DNA from: Prochlorococcus sp. AG-424-P23
GTDB taxonomy: Bacteria; Cyanobacteriota; Cyanobacteriia; PCC-6307; Cyanobiaceae
NCBI GenBank assembly: GCA_003210135.1
Contig: QCNK01000010.1
Span: 1 to 59,148 of the forward strand
Length of the DNA stretch: 59,148 bases
Direction of reading: 5' to 3'
The position numbers and the translations under genes were made by a program. The notes under the pieces are model-generated. The model saw only the letters and a list, made by a program, of their open reading frames with translations, ran no database searches and was not told where the DNA came from. Positions 14,075 to 24,624 of this stretch are shown piece after piece; position 1 is the stretch's first letter; every line of letters starts with the position of its first letter.

Positions 14075-14905
14075 TCAAACAAAACTTTCTAGAAGTTTTT
14101 CAGGGCCAAATTTCTTTAAATAATTAATATTTGATTTTTCAGTAACTAATAGATATCCTGCAAACCCTAAACCGTTAATGCTGAAACCATGGATATGATC
14201 ATTTTTTCTCTTTATAAAAGCGATCCATTTATTAGTTATTAAAATATTGTATGGATATATCGGTTTATTATTATTAATGGGGTCCCCAAGTCCTAATTTC
14301 TTGCATAATTCTAAATAAAATTCAAAAAGAGATGATGAATTTTCTAAAAAATTGAATTTAGATACAATAATATTTTTTTTAAGCTTACTATTTAGATCTT
14401 GATATGAGTTCATTTCTAAAAACCACTTTTCTCTAGGGCATGATATCTCACCTCTAGATCTACGCAGAAGTTGAAAATGCCTGTGAGGTTGACTTGCACC
14501 CGCAATTGGAGAACTATTGAAAAACCATAATCCACTAGTATCTTTATTAACTTGTTGGATCGCTCTCCAATCTTTTATATCTAACCATCCATTTTGAGGT
14601 TTCCATTCATTTGTAATCAGTAAAATATGACCTTTTTGTACAGGGTACTTATTTAATATAAGTTGATGATTATCACCAATTTTATCAATTTCTAGTATTT
14701 TTTCCCAAGGACAAAATGGATTCTGCTTAGGACCATAAATTTTTTTTTTATTAAATTTTGAAGTATCAAGTTTCCTAATTATGAAGTCGTCTTTTTCATA
14801 TAAATCTCTTGTAATAATATCAGTTTTAAGAGGATATAATGATTTATCATCAATTGATAATCGAGTTTGCTCTAGTGCTTTTTTCCAATATATTTCTAAA
14901 CTCAT
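14075..14905 (-). CDS. apa2: Ap4A phosphorylase (ATP adenylyltransferase) family
   Basis: The protein belongs to the HIT-related Ap4A phosphorylases, which split diadenosine tetraphosphate using phosphate to give ATP and ADP. The catalytic motif HRHFQ is at residues 141-145 within ASQPHRHFQLL. The N-terminal NPFCPWEK (62-69) and NKYPVQKGHILL (85-96) are also family features. The C-terminal domain contains YPYNILITNKW. Length 276 fits the bacterial and cyanobacterial form. It follows the DUF2237 gene on the same strand with a 48-base gap. Confidence 0.8.
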   Translation of the reverse strand: MSLEIYWKKALEQTRLSIDDKSLYPLKTDIITRDLYEKDDFIIRKLDTSKFNKKKIYGPKQNPFCPWEKILEIDKIGDNHQLILNKYPVQKGHILLITNEWKPQNGWLDIKDWRAIQQVNKDTSGLWFFNSSPIAGASQPHRHFQLLRRSRGEISCPREKWFLEMNSYQDLNSKLKKNIIVSKFNFLENSSSLFEFYLELCKKLGLGDPINNNKPIYPYNILITNKWIAFIKRKNDHIHGFSINGLGFAGYLLVTEKSNINYLKKFGPEKLLESFV

Positions 14906-14953
14906 ATAAAAAAATTTATCATAATCATTTTAAAAAAAATTTTAAATTTGTAA

Positions 14954-15337
14954 TTACTTTTTATTAAATTGATATTCTTTCAATTTTTCCAGAGGTACTG
15001 ATTCTAAGACTACAATATTCGTAGATTCTAAAATGACTTTTGGTGCAAGACCGTCTAATAATGCTTGCTTCCATCTATCAAGACAAATACACCAATGATC
15101 ACCATCCTTTAGTCCTGGGAAGGAATAAATAGGCATGGGAGTTATTAAATCATTACCTTGTGATTTACTATATTTCAGAAAATTATCATCCATTACACAA
15201 CATATGGAATGATTCCCTCCATCATTTTTGTCATAGTTGCAAAAACCATCTCTGAACCAGCCTGTCATAGGTGCACAACTACAAACCTCAATTTTTTCTC
15301 CTAAGACATTCAATTGAACTTGATTATTTATGGTCAT
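14954..15337 (-). CDS. DUF2237 family protein (127 aa)
   Basis: The Cys-rich pattern is that of DUF2237: VLGEKIEVCSCAPMTGWFRDG near the start, HSICCVMDD in the middle, PGLKDGDHWCICLDRW further on and APKVILEST after it. The conserved Cys and His residues could bind a metal, but no activity is established for the family that I know of. No signal peptide, so probably cytoplasmic. It begins at ATG 15337-15335 and lies upstream of the Ap4A phosphorylase gene. Confidence 0.8.
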   Translation of the reverse strand: MTINNQVQLNVLGEKIEVCSCAPMTGWFRDGFCNYDKNDGGNHSICCVMDDNFLKYSKSQGNDLITPMPIYSFPGLKDGDHWCICLDRWKQALLDGLAPKVILESTNIVVLESVPLEKLKEYQFNKK

Positions 15338-15438
15338 AGATTTTTTTTAAATAATAATAAAACACCAACATTTCTTAAAAAAAGGTTGACGAGTATGGGG
15401 GGTGAGGAGGTAATAATTCTAATAAGGTTTTTTTCATT

Positions 15439-15657
15439 ATGGATTGGGACTTTACTGAAAACATAGCATTTAAAGCTCTTTATGACGCTTTTAAAGATAG
15501 TGCAGAAACTTCCGCATTAGAATTTTTATCTAGTGATGGTGCTTCATACTATCTTGAATTAACCCAGGATGCGGCAGGTGAGGGAATTGATCTGGGTGAT
15601 AATGAAACAATGGAAGAACTTCAGGAAGAAATTATTGAATATCTAGAAAACAACTAA
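15439..15657 (+). CDS. Small acidic hypothetical protein (72 aa)
   Basis: The product is strongly acidic: MDWDFTENIAF at the start and EELQEEIIEYLENN at the end, with few basic residues and no membrane segment. It appears folded rather than disordered (aromatic and small residues in the middle, DGASYYLEL). A striking G-rich stretch (GGGGGGTGAGGAGG, 15397-15410) lies about 30 bases before the ATG, and a T7 run precedes the start. I do not recognise the family. Convergent with metH, with a nine-base gap. Confidence 0.55.
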   Translation: MDWDFTENIAFKALYDAFKDSAETSALEFLSSDGASYYLELTQDAAGEGIDLGDNETMEELQEEIIEYLENN

Positions 15658-15666
15658 TAATTATGA

Positions 15667-18600
15667 TTAAGCGCTAAAATATTTAGCTTTTGAGTGTAAT
15701 GAAATGATAGCTGTAGTACTTTGTTCTGGATGTAGTTGTTCAGATTCATCCATGGTCAAGTTAATTCTCTTTGCATCCAACAATGATAATTGTATGTTTG
15801 AATCAGATACTTTTGGACACGCAGGATATCCAAAAGAATATCTAGCTCCTCTATATTTTTGAGCTAGTATTTCTCTATTTTTGTTTGGCTCTTCAGTCAT
15901 AAAACCACATTCAATACGAATTAATGCATGGACATATTCTGCTAGAGCTTCTGCTAATTGCACTGTGAGCCCATGGAATAATAAATAATCGCTATATTTA
16001 TCTTCTTTAAATAATTTTTGAGAATATTCACTAGCAATTTCACCCATTGTTACTGCCTGCATAGGAAATATATCTATTGGTTTACCATTTTTTAAATCAC
16101 AATAGAAATCAGCTATGCAAAGATTATTACCAGATTTCTGTCTTGGAAAATTGAATTGGGAAATTTTATTTAATGATTTATTATCAAATAAAAAAACACT
16201 ATTATCTTTTCTACCACATTTGAAATATCCATAAACTGCTTTGGGTGAAATAAGTTTTTTTTCTACAATTGTCTGTAACCATTTATCTAACAATGGTTTA
16301 GCATACGAATCCAAATAGTTATTGTATTCATCTACGCTTTGGTTTTTTCCTTTTTTTATTTGCCATTGTCCACTAAAAAGTGCTTTTTTATCTAAATAAA
16401 AAATTAACTTATTCAAATCTATATCAACGTCGTATAAAACTTTGGTTCCTAAAAAAGGTGCTTGAATTGGTTCTTCTTCATTTATAAATTTAGATCTCGT
16501 AAAATTTTCTTTTAAATTTAATTTTAAAGTATCGGTTCGTATTGGTATTGATTTATTAACCACTTCAGAGTTAGTTTTTGATGAAGCTAAATTAATATTT
16601 ATACCTTCTTTATTAATAAATCCCTCTGTATTTGACCAATTTCCCTTTTTTTTATTTTCCATATATTCATTCATGAATTTAAGATCAGTGAACGCATCTT
16701 TTCCGTACAATATTTTTCCTTTATATATTTTGCTGCAGTCTTCATTTACAAATTTTGGCGTTAACGCTGCACCTCCTAATATGACAGGTACACTTATCTC
16801 TTCATTGTTAAAAGCCTCTAAATTATCTTTCATAAATGCAGTTGACTTTACAAGTAATCCGCTCATAGCGATGCAATCTGCATTGTGCTTCTTTTGTGCT
16901 TCTATAATTGCGGAGACATCCTGCTTTATTCCAAGATTTATTACGTCATAACCGTTATTTGTAAGTATTATATCAACCAAATTTTTCCCAATATCATGAA
17001 CATCGCCTTTGACAGTTGCAATTAAGAGTTTTCCATTAGATATGTTTTCATCTACAGTTTCCATAAATGGTTCTAAAATTGAAACAGCAAATTTCATTGT
17101 TTCAGCAGATTGCAGTACGAACGGCAATTGCATTTGACCCGAGCCAAATAAATCTCCAACAACTTTCATCCCATCTAGTAAAAATGTATTAATTACTTCA
17201 AGAGGTTTATATTTTTTTAAAGCTTTAATTAATTGATCTTCTAAACCAATTTTTTCTCCATCAATAATATGATTTTTCAAACTTTCTTCCAGAGTTAAGT
17301 TTTTATTTTCTGAAGATGCTTTTTTGAAATCTTGAATAGATAAATCTTGAAAAGCCTTTGTTAATTCTACTAATGGATCATAAATACAAATATCATCTTT
17401 AAATTCTCTTTTGTCATATATCAAATCTAAGCAAAGCTTTTTAGTTACTTTAGAAATTTTTGATAATGGCAAAATTTTATTCGGTGCGATGATAGCAGAA
17501 TCCAATCCTGCTTTAATACATTCATCTAAAAATATTGAATTTAGATTAATTCTTGATAATGGTGAAAGACCAAAACTAATGTTTGAAATCCCAAGTATGA
17601 TATGAATATCTGGGAAATTTTCACGAATTTTTGATATAGCAGTAATTGTTTCTTTAGCGTTTAATCTATCTTCTTCTATACCAGTAGATATTGGCAGAGC
17701 TAATGGATCAAAAAATAACTCATAATCTGACAAGCCACATTTTCTGGTTCTATTAATCGCTCGTTTTACGATGTTATATTTTTTATCTGCATTCCTTGCC
17801 ATTCCATCTTCATCAATAGTTCCGATAACAAGACCTGAACCATACCCTAAGGCTAAATTTAGAACTTGATCAAACCTTTCATTGCCGTCTTCATAATTGG
17901 TTGAATTTATAATACATTTACCACCAGCTGACTTTAATCCACTTTCCATTTTGTCAGCATCTGTAGAGTCAATCATTAATGGCAAATTTATATTGGTAAC
18001 TAGTCTTGAAGTTATTTCTTTCATATCTTTCACACCGTCTCTTCCCACATAATCAACATTCACATCAAGAACGTGTGCATTTTCTTTTTGTTGTTGCTTG
18101 GCAATTGAAACTAATCCATCCCAATCGTCGTTATTTAATAACTCCCTTACCTTTTTAGATCCACTTGCATTTAATCTTTCTCCCACAATCAAGATAGAAT
18201 TGTCTTGTTTGTAAGGTACAGAATTATATATTGATGATGCAGAAGGAATATAAGAATTTAAATTGTTATTACCATTTTTTTTAGACCTTTCGCTATAAAT
18301 AATTTCGTCGATTATTGAAGAAAGATATTTAATATGTTCAGGTGTTGTCCCACAACATCCACCTATTAATTGAACATTAAAGTCATATATAAAATTCATT
18401 AACTGCATCTTTAATTCTAGTGGCTTTAATCTGTAGTGAGCTACACCACCAATATTTTCAGGAAGTCCTGCATTGGGAATACAGCTTATAGCGAAGGGAG
18501 AATTTTCAGACAAATATTTAATATGTTCTTTCATTTGTTCCGGACCAGTTGCACAATTCAGTCCAAGGATATCTATATTAAATGGCTCTAATATTGTTAA

Positions 18601-19233
18601 TGCAGAGGCTATGTCAGATCCAACAAGCATAGTACCTGTTGTTTCCATTGTTATCGATACCATTATAGGTATATCTATATTTTTACTATCAAGTACTTCT
18701 TTAGACGCTAATAAGGCAGATTTAATTTGTAATACATCTTGACAAGTTTCAATTAAAAGAAGATCTACTCCTCCATCTGTAAGACCATATATTTGTTCTT
18801 TATATGATTGCTTTAATTCATCAAAATCTATATGTCCTAATGTGGGTAATTTTGTAGTAGGCCCAATTGAGCCAGCAACAAACCTTGGCTTATCAACTGA
18901 TGAATATTTGGCAGCAGCCTTTTTTGCTATTAATGCAGCATTTTTATTTATTTCATATGCCTTATCCGCAATATCATATTCATCAAGAACTATTGATGAG
19001 GCTCCAAAAGTATTAGTTTCTATAACATGACAACCTGCTTCTAAGAATGAATTATGAACCTTTTCAACTACCTTTGGTGAGGATAAAACAAGGTTTTCAT
19101 TACAACCCTCTAACTCTTTGCCTCCAAAGTCGTCTGCAGTAAGATTTAAGTTCTGAAAAGATGTTCCAGTGCCTCCGTCAAAAATTATTAATGGCTTTTC
19201 ATCTCTATTTAGATAGGTTTTGAAAGATTCCAT
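15667..19233 (-). CDS. metH: B12-dependent methionine synthase
   Basis: MetH moves a methyl group from methyltetrahydrofolate to homocysteine via cobalamin. All four modules are visible. The homocysteine domain (1-~320) has zinc ligands Cys227, Cys293 and Cys294 (in [10 protein letters not shown]). The pterin-binding domain (~345-610) has [14 protein letters not shown] and [10 protein letters not shown]. The cobalamin domain carries DVHDIGKN near residue 741. The activation domain (~900-1188) has [21 protein letters not shown] and [10 protein letters not shown]. Length 1188 is normal. I see no metE in the window, and no cobalamin riboswitch ahead of the gene. ilvE ends upstream on the same strand, 18 bases away. 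Confidence 0.96.
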   Translation of the reverse strand: MESFKTYLNRDEKPLIIFDGGTGTSFQNLNLTADDFGGKELEGCNENLVLSSPKVVEKVHNSFLEAGCHVIETNTFGASSIVLDEYDIADKAYEINKNAALIAKKAAAKYSSVDKPRFVAGSIGPTTKLPTLGHIDFDELKQSYKEQIYGLTDGGVDLLLIETCQDVLQIKSALLASKEVLDSKNIDIPIMVSITMETTGTMLVGSDIASALTILEPFNIDILGLNCATGPEQMKEHIKYLSENSPFAISCIPNAGLPENIGGVAHYRLKPLELKMQLMNFIYDFNVQLIGGCCGTTPEHIKYLSSIIDEIIYSERSKKNGNNNLNSYIPSASSIYNSVPYKQDNSILIVGERLNASGSKKVRELLNNDDWDGLVSIAKQQQKENAHVLDVNVDYVGRDGVKDMKEITSRLVTNINLPLMIDSTDADKMESGLKSAGGKCIINSTNYEDGNERFDQVLNLALGYGSGLVIGTIDEDGMARNADKKYNIVKRAINRTRKCGLSDYELFFDPLALPISTGIEEDRLNAKETITAISKIRENFPDIHIILGISNISFGLSPLSRINLNSIFLDECIKAGLDSAIIAPNKILPLSKISKVTKKLCLDLIYDKREFKDDICIYDPLVELTKAFQDLSIQDFKKASSENKNLTLEESLKNHIIDGEKIGLEDQLIKALKKYKPLEVINTFLLDGMKVVGDLFGSGQMQLPFVLQSAETMKFAVSILEPFMETVDENISNGKLLIATVKGDVHDIGKNLVDIILTNNGYDVINLGIKQDVSAIIEAQKKHNADCIAMSGLLVKSTAFMKDNLEAFNNEEISVPVILGGAALTPKFVNEDCSKIYKGKILYGKDAFTDLKFMNEYMENKKKGNWSNTEGFINKEGININLASSKTNSEVVNKSIPIRTDTLKLNLKENFTRSKFINEEEPIQAPFLGTKVLYDVDIDLNKLIFYLDKKALFSGQWQIKKGKNQSVDEYNNYLDSYAKPLLDKWLQTIVEKKLISPKAVYGYFKCGRKDNSVFLFDNKSLNKISQFNFPRQKSGNNLCIADFYCDLKNGKPIDIFPMQAVTMGEIASEYSQKLFKEDKYSDYLLFHGLTVQLAEALAEYVHALIRIECGFMTEEPNKNREILAQKYRGARYSFGYPACPKVSDSNIQLSLLDAKRINLTMDESEQLHPEQSTTAIISLHSKAKYFSA

Positions 19234-19251
19234 TTTTAGGAAAAGATTAAT

Positions 19252-20166
19252 TTATTTTAGAGATATTCTTGTTACCCAATTATCATAGTCTTGAGAACGA
19301 CCTTCTGTTATTTCTATAAGCTTACTTTTTAATTTATTCATTATTGGTCTTTCACCATTTAATTCACTTGATTCAATTTTTTTAATTGGCGTAATTTTTG
19401 CTGCTGTACCAGTTAGAAAAACTTCATCTGCTATTAATAATTCTGTTTTATCAACAGGCCTTTCTATTACATTTATTCCAAAAGATTTTGCCAATTCAAT
19501 TACACTAGCTCTAGTTATCCCCTCAAGTATATCTTGATCAACTCCAGGAGTTATTAAGTCTCCATTTCTTACAATAAATAAATTCATACCACTAGCTTCG
19601 CTTACCTTACCACTTGAATTTAATAGCAAGGCTTCATCAAAACCTGATAAACTAGCTTCTGTTTTAGCTAATGAACTAGTGATATAAGCTCCACTTATTT
19701 TTCCTCTCAATGGGAGAGATCTATCTTCTTGCCTAGTCCAACTACTCATTCTACAAGAAACACCATCTGGTGATAGGTAATCTCCTAGTTCAATACAATA
19801 AATAAAGAAATCTGTTTCAATATTGTGTAACCTTGGAGCTATACCTAAATCGCTTGTATATACAAATGGTCTTATATAGATAGGTTTTTCTGGCTTATTT
19901 CTTTTTATAACTTCCTCTAAGGCTTTAAAAATGTATTCTTCAGAAATATCAGTTAAGAGTAATTTTGCACTTTGAGATAATCTTTTTATGTGTTTATCAG
20001 TTCTAAATAAAAGGAATTCTTCTTTATTGATAGGGTTAGGTATCGCTCGCATTCCTCCAAATGCGGCAGTACCATAATGTAGTGCATGAGTAGCTATTGA
20101 TATTTTTGCTTCTTTAAATGGAATACATTTACCTTCGAACCAGGCGTATGGAAGAAATTCATGCAT
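19252..20166 (-). CDS. ilvE: Branched-chain amino acid aminotransferase
   Basis: This class IV PLP enzyme catalyses the last step of valine, leucine and isoleucine synthesis. The PLP lysine is Lys156 in LRGKISGAY. Other signatures are HALHYGTAAFGGMRA (27-41), SEASGMNLFIV and the phosphate-binding LTGTAAKI near 253. Length 304 is typical. It begins 72 bases from the divergent cobN gene and is followed by metH on the same strand. Confidence 0.92.
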   Translation of the reverse strand: MHEFLPYAWFEGKCIPFKEAKISIATHALHYGTAAFGGMRAIPNPINKEEFLLFRTDKHIKRLSQSAKLLLTDISEEYIFKALEEVIKRNKPEKPIYIRPFVYTSDLGIAPRLHNIETDFFIYCIELGDYLSPDGVSCRMSSWTRQEDRSLPLRGKISGAYITSSLAKTEASLSGFDEALLLNSSGKVSEASGMNLFIVRNGDLITPGVDQDILEGITRASVIELAKSFGINVIERPVDKTELLIADEVFLTGTAAKITPIKKIESSELNGERPIMNKLKSKLIEITEGRSQDYDNWVTRISLK

Positions 20167-20238
20167 ATTTAATTAATTTAATTAAGGTAAACTTGTTTTA
20201 TCCTACTTACATATTCTAAACCTTATTTATATATAAAA

Positions 20239-20868
20239 ATGCACAGGATATTAAATATAGCAGGAAATGAAAAGAATAAGGATGATTTAATTGAGCAACC
20301 AGCTGCAGATTTTATTTTTATAACAAGTGTCAAGGCTGATTTAAATCTTATATCAAACTTATTATTAGAAAAAGAATTTGATTCATTAAAAAATAATATA
20401 AGAGCGTTAGAAATTTCTAATTTGAATTCTTCAGCTCAAATAGATAATTATTTATTAAAAACAATTAATTATGCAAAAGTTGTCGTACTTAGAATATTTG
20501 GTGATAAAGGTACATGGAACTATGGAATTGAACAACTTTTAAATTGGCAAGCAGTTAATAAAAAAAGGAAGTTAGTAATCCTATCAGGTACCATCGATCA
20601 GGAAATTTCCTTATGTGAAATAAGTAGTATAGATAAAAATATTGCATTAAATATTTCTAGATTACTAAGATCTGGAGGATTGGTTAATTATAGAAAGTTT
20701 CTTAATTGTTTAAATTATTTAGTTGTAGATGAAAAATTAATTCCTGATGAGTTTTTGAATATTACTTTTTATGCAGATCCCTATTTATATGATTGGAAAA
20801 ATGAAAAAGGCGAAAAGATAGGAATAATATCCTATAAATCACTTTTTTGGCTAATGAAATTGAAGTAA
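20239..20868 (+). CDS. cobN: CobN N-terminal part, cut off by a frameshift
   Basis: Residues 1-203 read as the N-terminal region of the cobaltochelatase large subunit, ending EKIGIISYKSLF. After that the frame goes out of register at a run of six T (20843-20848), reads WLMKLK and stops at 20866-20868. If one T is added, the frame continues as SLFLANEIEVNEKLNL and joins the downstream frame without a break. The two pieces together give about 1245 residues, the normal CobN length. The break may be a true mutation, an assembly or read error in a homopolymer, or, less likely, slippage. Confidence 0.85.
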   Translation: MHRILNIAGNEKNKDDLIEQPAADFIFITSVKADLNLISNLLLEKEFDSLKNNIRALEISNLNSSAQIDNYLLKTINYAKVVVLRIFGDKGTWNYGIEQLLNWQAVNKKRKLVILSGTIDQEISLCEISSIDKNIALNISRLLRSGGLVNYRKFLNCLNYLVVDEKLIPDEFLNITFYADPYLYDWKNEKGEKIGIISYKSLFWLMKLK

Positions 20869-23800
20869 ATGAAAAACTAAACTTGCAATTAAGAAAATGC
20901 GGACTATCTCCTAAAACATTTTTTATTTCAACACTAAAAGATCATATTATTCAGAAGAAATTAATAGACATTTTTAAAAAAGAAGATATTAAACTAATAA
21001 TTACTACAACTTCATTTTCTTCATCTCAAATCAAAAATAATGATTTAATTGAAAATTCAACAAATATTTTTACTTCCCTGAAAATTCCAATTTTACAGCT
21101 TCTTTCTTCTAACAGATCAAGAAAAGAGTGGTTAAATTCATCTATTGGAATGAACTCATCTGATTTATTAATGCAAATAATTATTCCCGAATTTGATGGA
21201 AGAATTACTACCTCTCCTTCAGCATTTAAAGAAATAATTTCTAAGAAAAATACATTATATAGTGAAATAACTAGTTACAAAGCTGATCAAGTAGGTATTC
21301 AATGGATTTCAAAATTTGCAACAAATTATGTGAAACTTCAGAAACTTAATAATTTTGATAAAAGAATTTGTTTAGTAATAAGTAATTATCCAGTAAAGAA
21401 CGGAAGAATCGGTAATGGCGTCGGTCTAAATACACCATCTTCAATAATAAATATTCTTAATTGGTTAAAAGAAGAAGGTTATGACCTTGGATCTTGCAAT
21501 TATCCTAAAGATTCTTCGGAATTAATGTCAATGCTTATAAAAACTAGAACTAATGATATTGAATCTCAAAATAATAAACCATTAGATTACTTACCACTTA
21601 GTGAATATTTAAAATATTGGAATTATTTAGAACTTGATCCCAAAAATATTATTGTTAATCGTTGGGGTAAACCATCTGATGCGATCGATCTAGATAATAA
21701 TGGCTTCTCAATAAATGGTATTAAATTTGGAAAAATAACTTTATTGATTCAACCTCAACGAGGTTATGACGCTTTCACTGATAGAGATATTCATTCTCCC
21801 GATCTTCCACCTCCCCATAGATATTTAGCACAATATTTTTGGATTGAAAAAGTTTTTAATGCAAATGCTATTTGCCATATTGGTAAACATGGTACTGTTG
21901 AATGGTTACCTGGCAAATCTATAGGTCTCAGCAATAAATGTTTTCCAAATATTATTTGTCCAGCAATACCAAACATATATCCCTTTATCGTAAATGATCC
22001 TGGAGAAGGATCCCAAGCTAAAAGAAGAACTGCTGCAACAATTATTGATCATTTAACTCCTCCTTTGGATAGATCAGAATTATATGGAAAATATTCAATA
22101 TTAGAAAACTATTTAGACGAATATTTTGAAGCAAAATTATTAAATTCTAGTCGAATTGAAATAATAGAAAGATCCATTTTTGAATTAATTAAAAATGATT
22201 TTAGCGAAATTACTTTAAAGAATAAAAACAATCAAATAGAAGAAATTGATTCCTTTCTTTGCAAAATTAAAGAATCTCAAATTAGGACAGGTTTGCATGT
22301 TTTTGGCAATAGGCAGAATGACATTAATGAAATAAATTTATTCTTGTGTATTGCTAGAGTACCAAATGCCAACCGAATTGGTGTTATTCAATATATAGCA
22401 AAACATTTAAAACTAGATTTGAATCCTTGGACAAATCAATATGATCAAATTTTAAGTGAAAAGGATAAAAAAATATTATTGACTTTTTCCAACAATAATA
22501 TTTTAAACTTTAGAATGGCTATTGATTTTTTGGAACAACAAGCAAAGTATTTAATATATTTGTTTTTTTACAAAAAGAATACCAATATAAAAAATCTAGA
22601 AAAATATAAAAATCAAAAAATAATAGATTATTTCTTTAATGAAAAAAAACATAATGAGTATTTTTTATTATTAAAAAAAGAGATTCTATATCCAATCATT
22701 AATTCTTCATATAATGAGAAATTATCATTTATTAATTCATTAAGTGGACAATATGTAAAAAGTGGTCCATCTGGAGCCCCTACGAGAGGTAAAACTGAAG
22801 CTTTACCCACTGGTAAAAATTTCTTTTCAGTTGATTCGAGAGGACTGCCAACTGAATCAGCATGGAGTGTTGGTTGTCAATCCGCTTCACAAATACTTGA
22901 TTTATACAAACAAGATAATGGAGATGATTTAAAAAATATAGCAATATCTGTATGGGCAACATCCACAATGAGAAATGGTGGTGAAGACATTTGTCAAATA
23001 CTATATTTATTAGGAGTACAGCCTATTTGGGATGGGCCTTCAAGAAGAGTAGTAGATCTAGAAATTATTCCTTTATCTGTTCTCGAAAGACCAAGGGTTG
23101 ATGTTACATTAAGGATTTCAGGCATGTTTAGAGATGCATTCCCACAGTTAGTTAATTTAACTTTTAAAGCAATAAATCTTGTTTCTGATCTTAATGAGGA
23201 TGATAAATTTAACCCTCTTGCTGAGGCATCAAGGGCAGGTGATTCAATTAATCGTATATTTGGCTCAGCGCCAGGTTCATATGGAGCTGGTCTGCAAGAA
23301 CTAATTTCAAATTCTAATTGGGAAAATATTGATGATTTTGGAGAATCTTTTCTTAATTGGAGTAAGTGGATTTACAGTGATAATCTTGATCCTTTAGAGG
23401 ATAAAAAATCATTAGAAAATGCTCTTAAAAATGTGCAATTAGTTGTTCATAACCAAGATAATAAGGAACATGATATTTTAGATTCTGATGATTATTATCA
23501 GTTTCAGGGGGGATTATCTTCAGCAGTAAAAAAATTGAGCGGTAAATTACCTGAAATGTATCATGGTGATTTATCAAAATTTGGATTATCTAAAATTTCA
23601 AAATTACAAGATGAAATTAATAAAGTTGTTATATCAAGAATACTTAACCCTAAATGGATAAATGGAATGAAGGATAATGGTTATAAAGGAGCGTTTGAAT
23701 TTTCAGCTACAATAGATTACTTATATGCTTTTGATGCTTCTACTGAAGTAGTCTCAGATTGGTGTTATGAGGAAGTTTATAATTCATGGTTATGTGATCT

Positions 23801-23975
23801 GGATCTTAGGAATTTCTTTCTAGAGAATAATCCTTGGGCTTTAAGAGATATTGCACAAAGATTTCTTGAAATTGTAAATAGAAAAATGTGGAAAAATTGT
23901 TCATCAGATGTTATTGAAAATTTAAAGAACATAATTATTAATACTGATTCAATAATTGAAAAAAACGAATTCTGA
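20847..23975 (+). CDS. cobN: Cobaltochelatase subunit CobN, main part (after frameshift)
   Basis: CobN is the large catalytic subunit of the ATP-dependent chelatase that inserts cobalt into the corrin ring. This 1042-codon frame carries most of it. It includes YDAFTDRDIHSPDLPPPH, then NAICHIGKHGTVEWLPGK, then FVNDPGEG-type segments, DSRGLPTESAWSVG, and GSAPGSYGAGL and FEFSATIDYLYAFDA near the C-terminus. The apparent TTG start at 20847 is an artefact of the frameshift, since the residues read straight on from the preceding frame. It ends two bases from the convergent PHP gene. With cobU and metH here, a non-functional CobN would be surprising. Confidence 0.9.
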   Translation: MANEIEVNEKLNLQLRKCGLSPKTFFISTLKDHIIQKKLIDIFKKEDIKLIITTTSFSSSQIKNNDLIENSTNIFTSLKIPILQLLSSNRSRKEWLNSSIGMNSSDLLMQIIIPEFDGRITTSPSAFKEIISKKNTLYSEITSYKADQVGIQWISKFATNYVKLQKLNNFDKRICLVISNYPVKNGRIGNGVGLNTPSSIINILNWLKEEGYDLGSCNYPKDSSELMSMLIKTRTNDIESQNNKPLDYLPLSEYLKYWNYLELDPKNIIVNRWGKPSDAIDLDNNGFSINGIKFGKITLLIQPQRGYDAFTDRDIHSPDLPPPHRYLAQYFWIEKVFNANAICHIGKHGTVEWLPGKSIGLSNKCFPNIICPAIPNIYPFIVNDPGEGSQAKRRTAATIIDHLTPPLDRSELYGKYSILENYLDEYFEAKLLNSSRIEIIERSIFELIKNDFSEITLKNKNNQIEEIDSFLCKIKESQIRTGLHVFGNRQNDINEINLFLCIARVPNANRIGVIQYIAKHLKLDLNPWTNQYDQILSEKDKKILLTFSNNNILNFRMAIDFLEQQAKYLIYLFFYKKNTNIKNLEKYKNQKIIDYFFNEKKHNEYFLLLKKEILYPIINSSYNEKLSFINSLSGQYVKSGPSGAPTRGKTEALPTGKNFFSVDSRGLPTESAWSVGCQSASQILDLYKQDNGDDLKNIAISVWATSTMRNGGEDICQILYLLGVQPIWDGPSRRVVDLEIIPLSVLERPRVDVTLRISGMFRDAFPQLVNLTFKAINLVSDLNEDDKFNPLAEASRAGDSINRIFGSAPGSYGAGLQELISNSNWENIDDFGESFLNWSKWIYSDNLDPLEDKKSLENALKNVQLVVHNQDNKEHDILDSDDYYQFQGGLSSAVKKLSGKLPEMYHGDLSKFGLSKISKLQDEINKVVISRILNPKWINGMKDNGYKGAFEFSATIDYLYAFDASTEVVSDWCYEEVYNSWLCDLDLRNFFLENNPWALRDIAQRFLEIVNRKMWKNCSSDVIENLKNIIINTDSIIEKNEF

Positions 23976-23976
23976 A

Positions 23977-24624
23977 TTATCTACCTAATAGCGAAAGTCC
24001 ATGACTATCTGTTCCGCATGTTTTTAGCATTGAATATTTATCTGCTAATTTATCTATTTCTGAACATACAAATAAACTAGGATTCCATATTTCATTAAGT
24101 TCATAATCGTACCAAACCTCTATTCCATCAATACCTTGTATTTTGGCCTCTGGAATTAATTTATAAAAGGGAATCCTATATCTCGCTGGATGTGCAAGAA
24201 ATGATAAACCACCAGCTAAATTTATTGCTTTAATAACTGATTTAATATTTAAATCATTACCTATTGGAGACTCTCCAAGGATGTAGGGATTAAGGTATTT
24301 ACTTTTAATATCTATTCCCAATCCAATTACATGTACTAAACATCCTAGAATCAAACAATTAATTTCTATTCCCGAAATTAATGTAAAAGAATCTTTAGGA
24401 TAATTTTTGAGTATATTATATTTTTTTATATATTCATGAGCCTTAATTGTATGATGATCGGTTATTGATAAAAATTTCAGGTTATTTTTATATGCTTGTT
24501 CTAAAAGTTCATATGGTTCTAGACTTCCATCACTAAATTTTGTATGACAGTGAAAATTAATATTTTTAGGACAACTATTTTTATTAATATTGGAAGTCAA
24601 TTTTACTAAGTCTTCCCTATTCAT
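23977..24624 (-). CDS. PHP-domain metal-dependent phosphoesterase
   Basis: The PHP-fold metal ligands are in order. His25 and His27 lie in NFHCHTKFSDG, ITDHHT is near residue 56, GIEINC is in the middle, FLAHPAR follows, and TDSHG lies near the C-terminus. Such small proteins (215 residues) include phosphatases and the RNase AM/YciV group acting on 5' nucleotides. Which substrate applies here cannot be told from the sequence. It overlaps the end of hemJ by eight bases and is probably co-expressed with it. Confidence 0.8.
   Translation of the reverse strand: MNREDLVKLTSNINKNSCPKNINFHCHTKFSDGSLEPYELLEQAYKNNLKFLSITDHHTIKAHEYIKKYNILKNYPKDSFTLISGIEINCLILGCLVHVIGLGIDIKSKYLNPYILGESPIGNDLNIKSVIKAINLAGGLSFLAHPARYRIPFYKLIPEAKIQGIDGIEVWYDYELNEIWNPSLFVCSEIDKLADKYSMLKTCGTDSHGLSLLGR

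Noticed and set aside
15391..15415. Minus-strand CCTCCTCAC resembling the core of the cyanobacterial Yfr1 small RNA
   Set aside because: The sequence does not match the ACTCCTCACAC core exactly, no flanking stems or terminator hairpin are present, and it lies in the leader of a plus-strand gene.
16673..19030. Open frames opposite metH
   Set aside because: They lie entirely within a clearly coding gene on the other strand and show no recognisable protein features.
19200..20240. Cobalamin riboswitch ahead of metH or cobN
   Set aside because: The gap between metH and ilvE is 18 bases and that between ilvE and cobN is 72 bases. Neither is large enough, and no B12-box-like sequence is seen.
20847..20868. 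TTG at 20847 as the start of an independent cobN-like gene
   Set aside because: The residues on both sides of the frame change join into one continuous CobN sequence, so this is a frameshift product rather than a real start.
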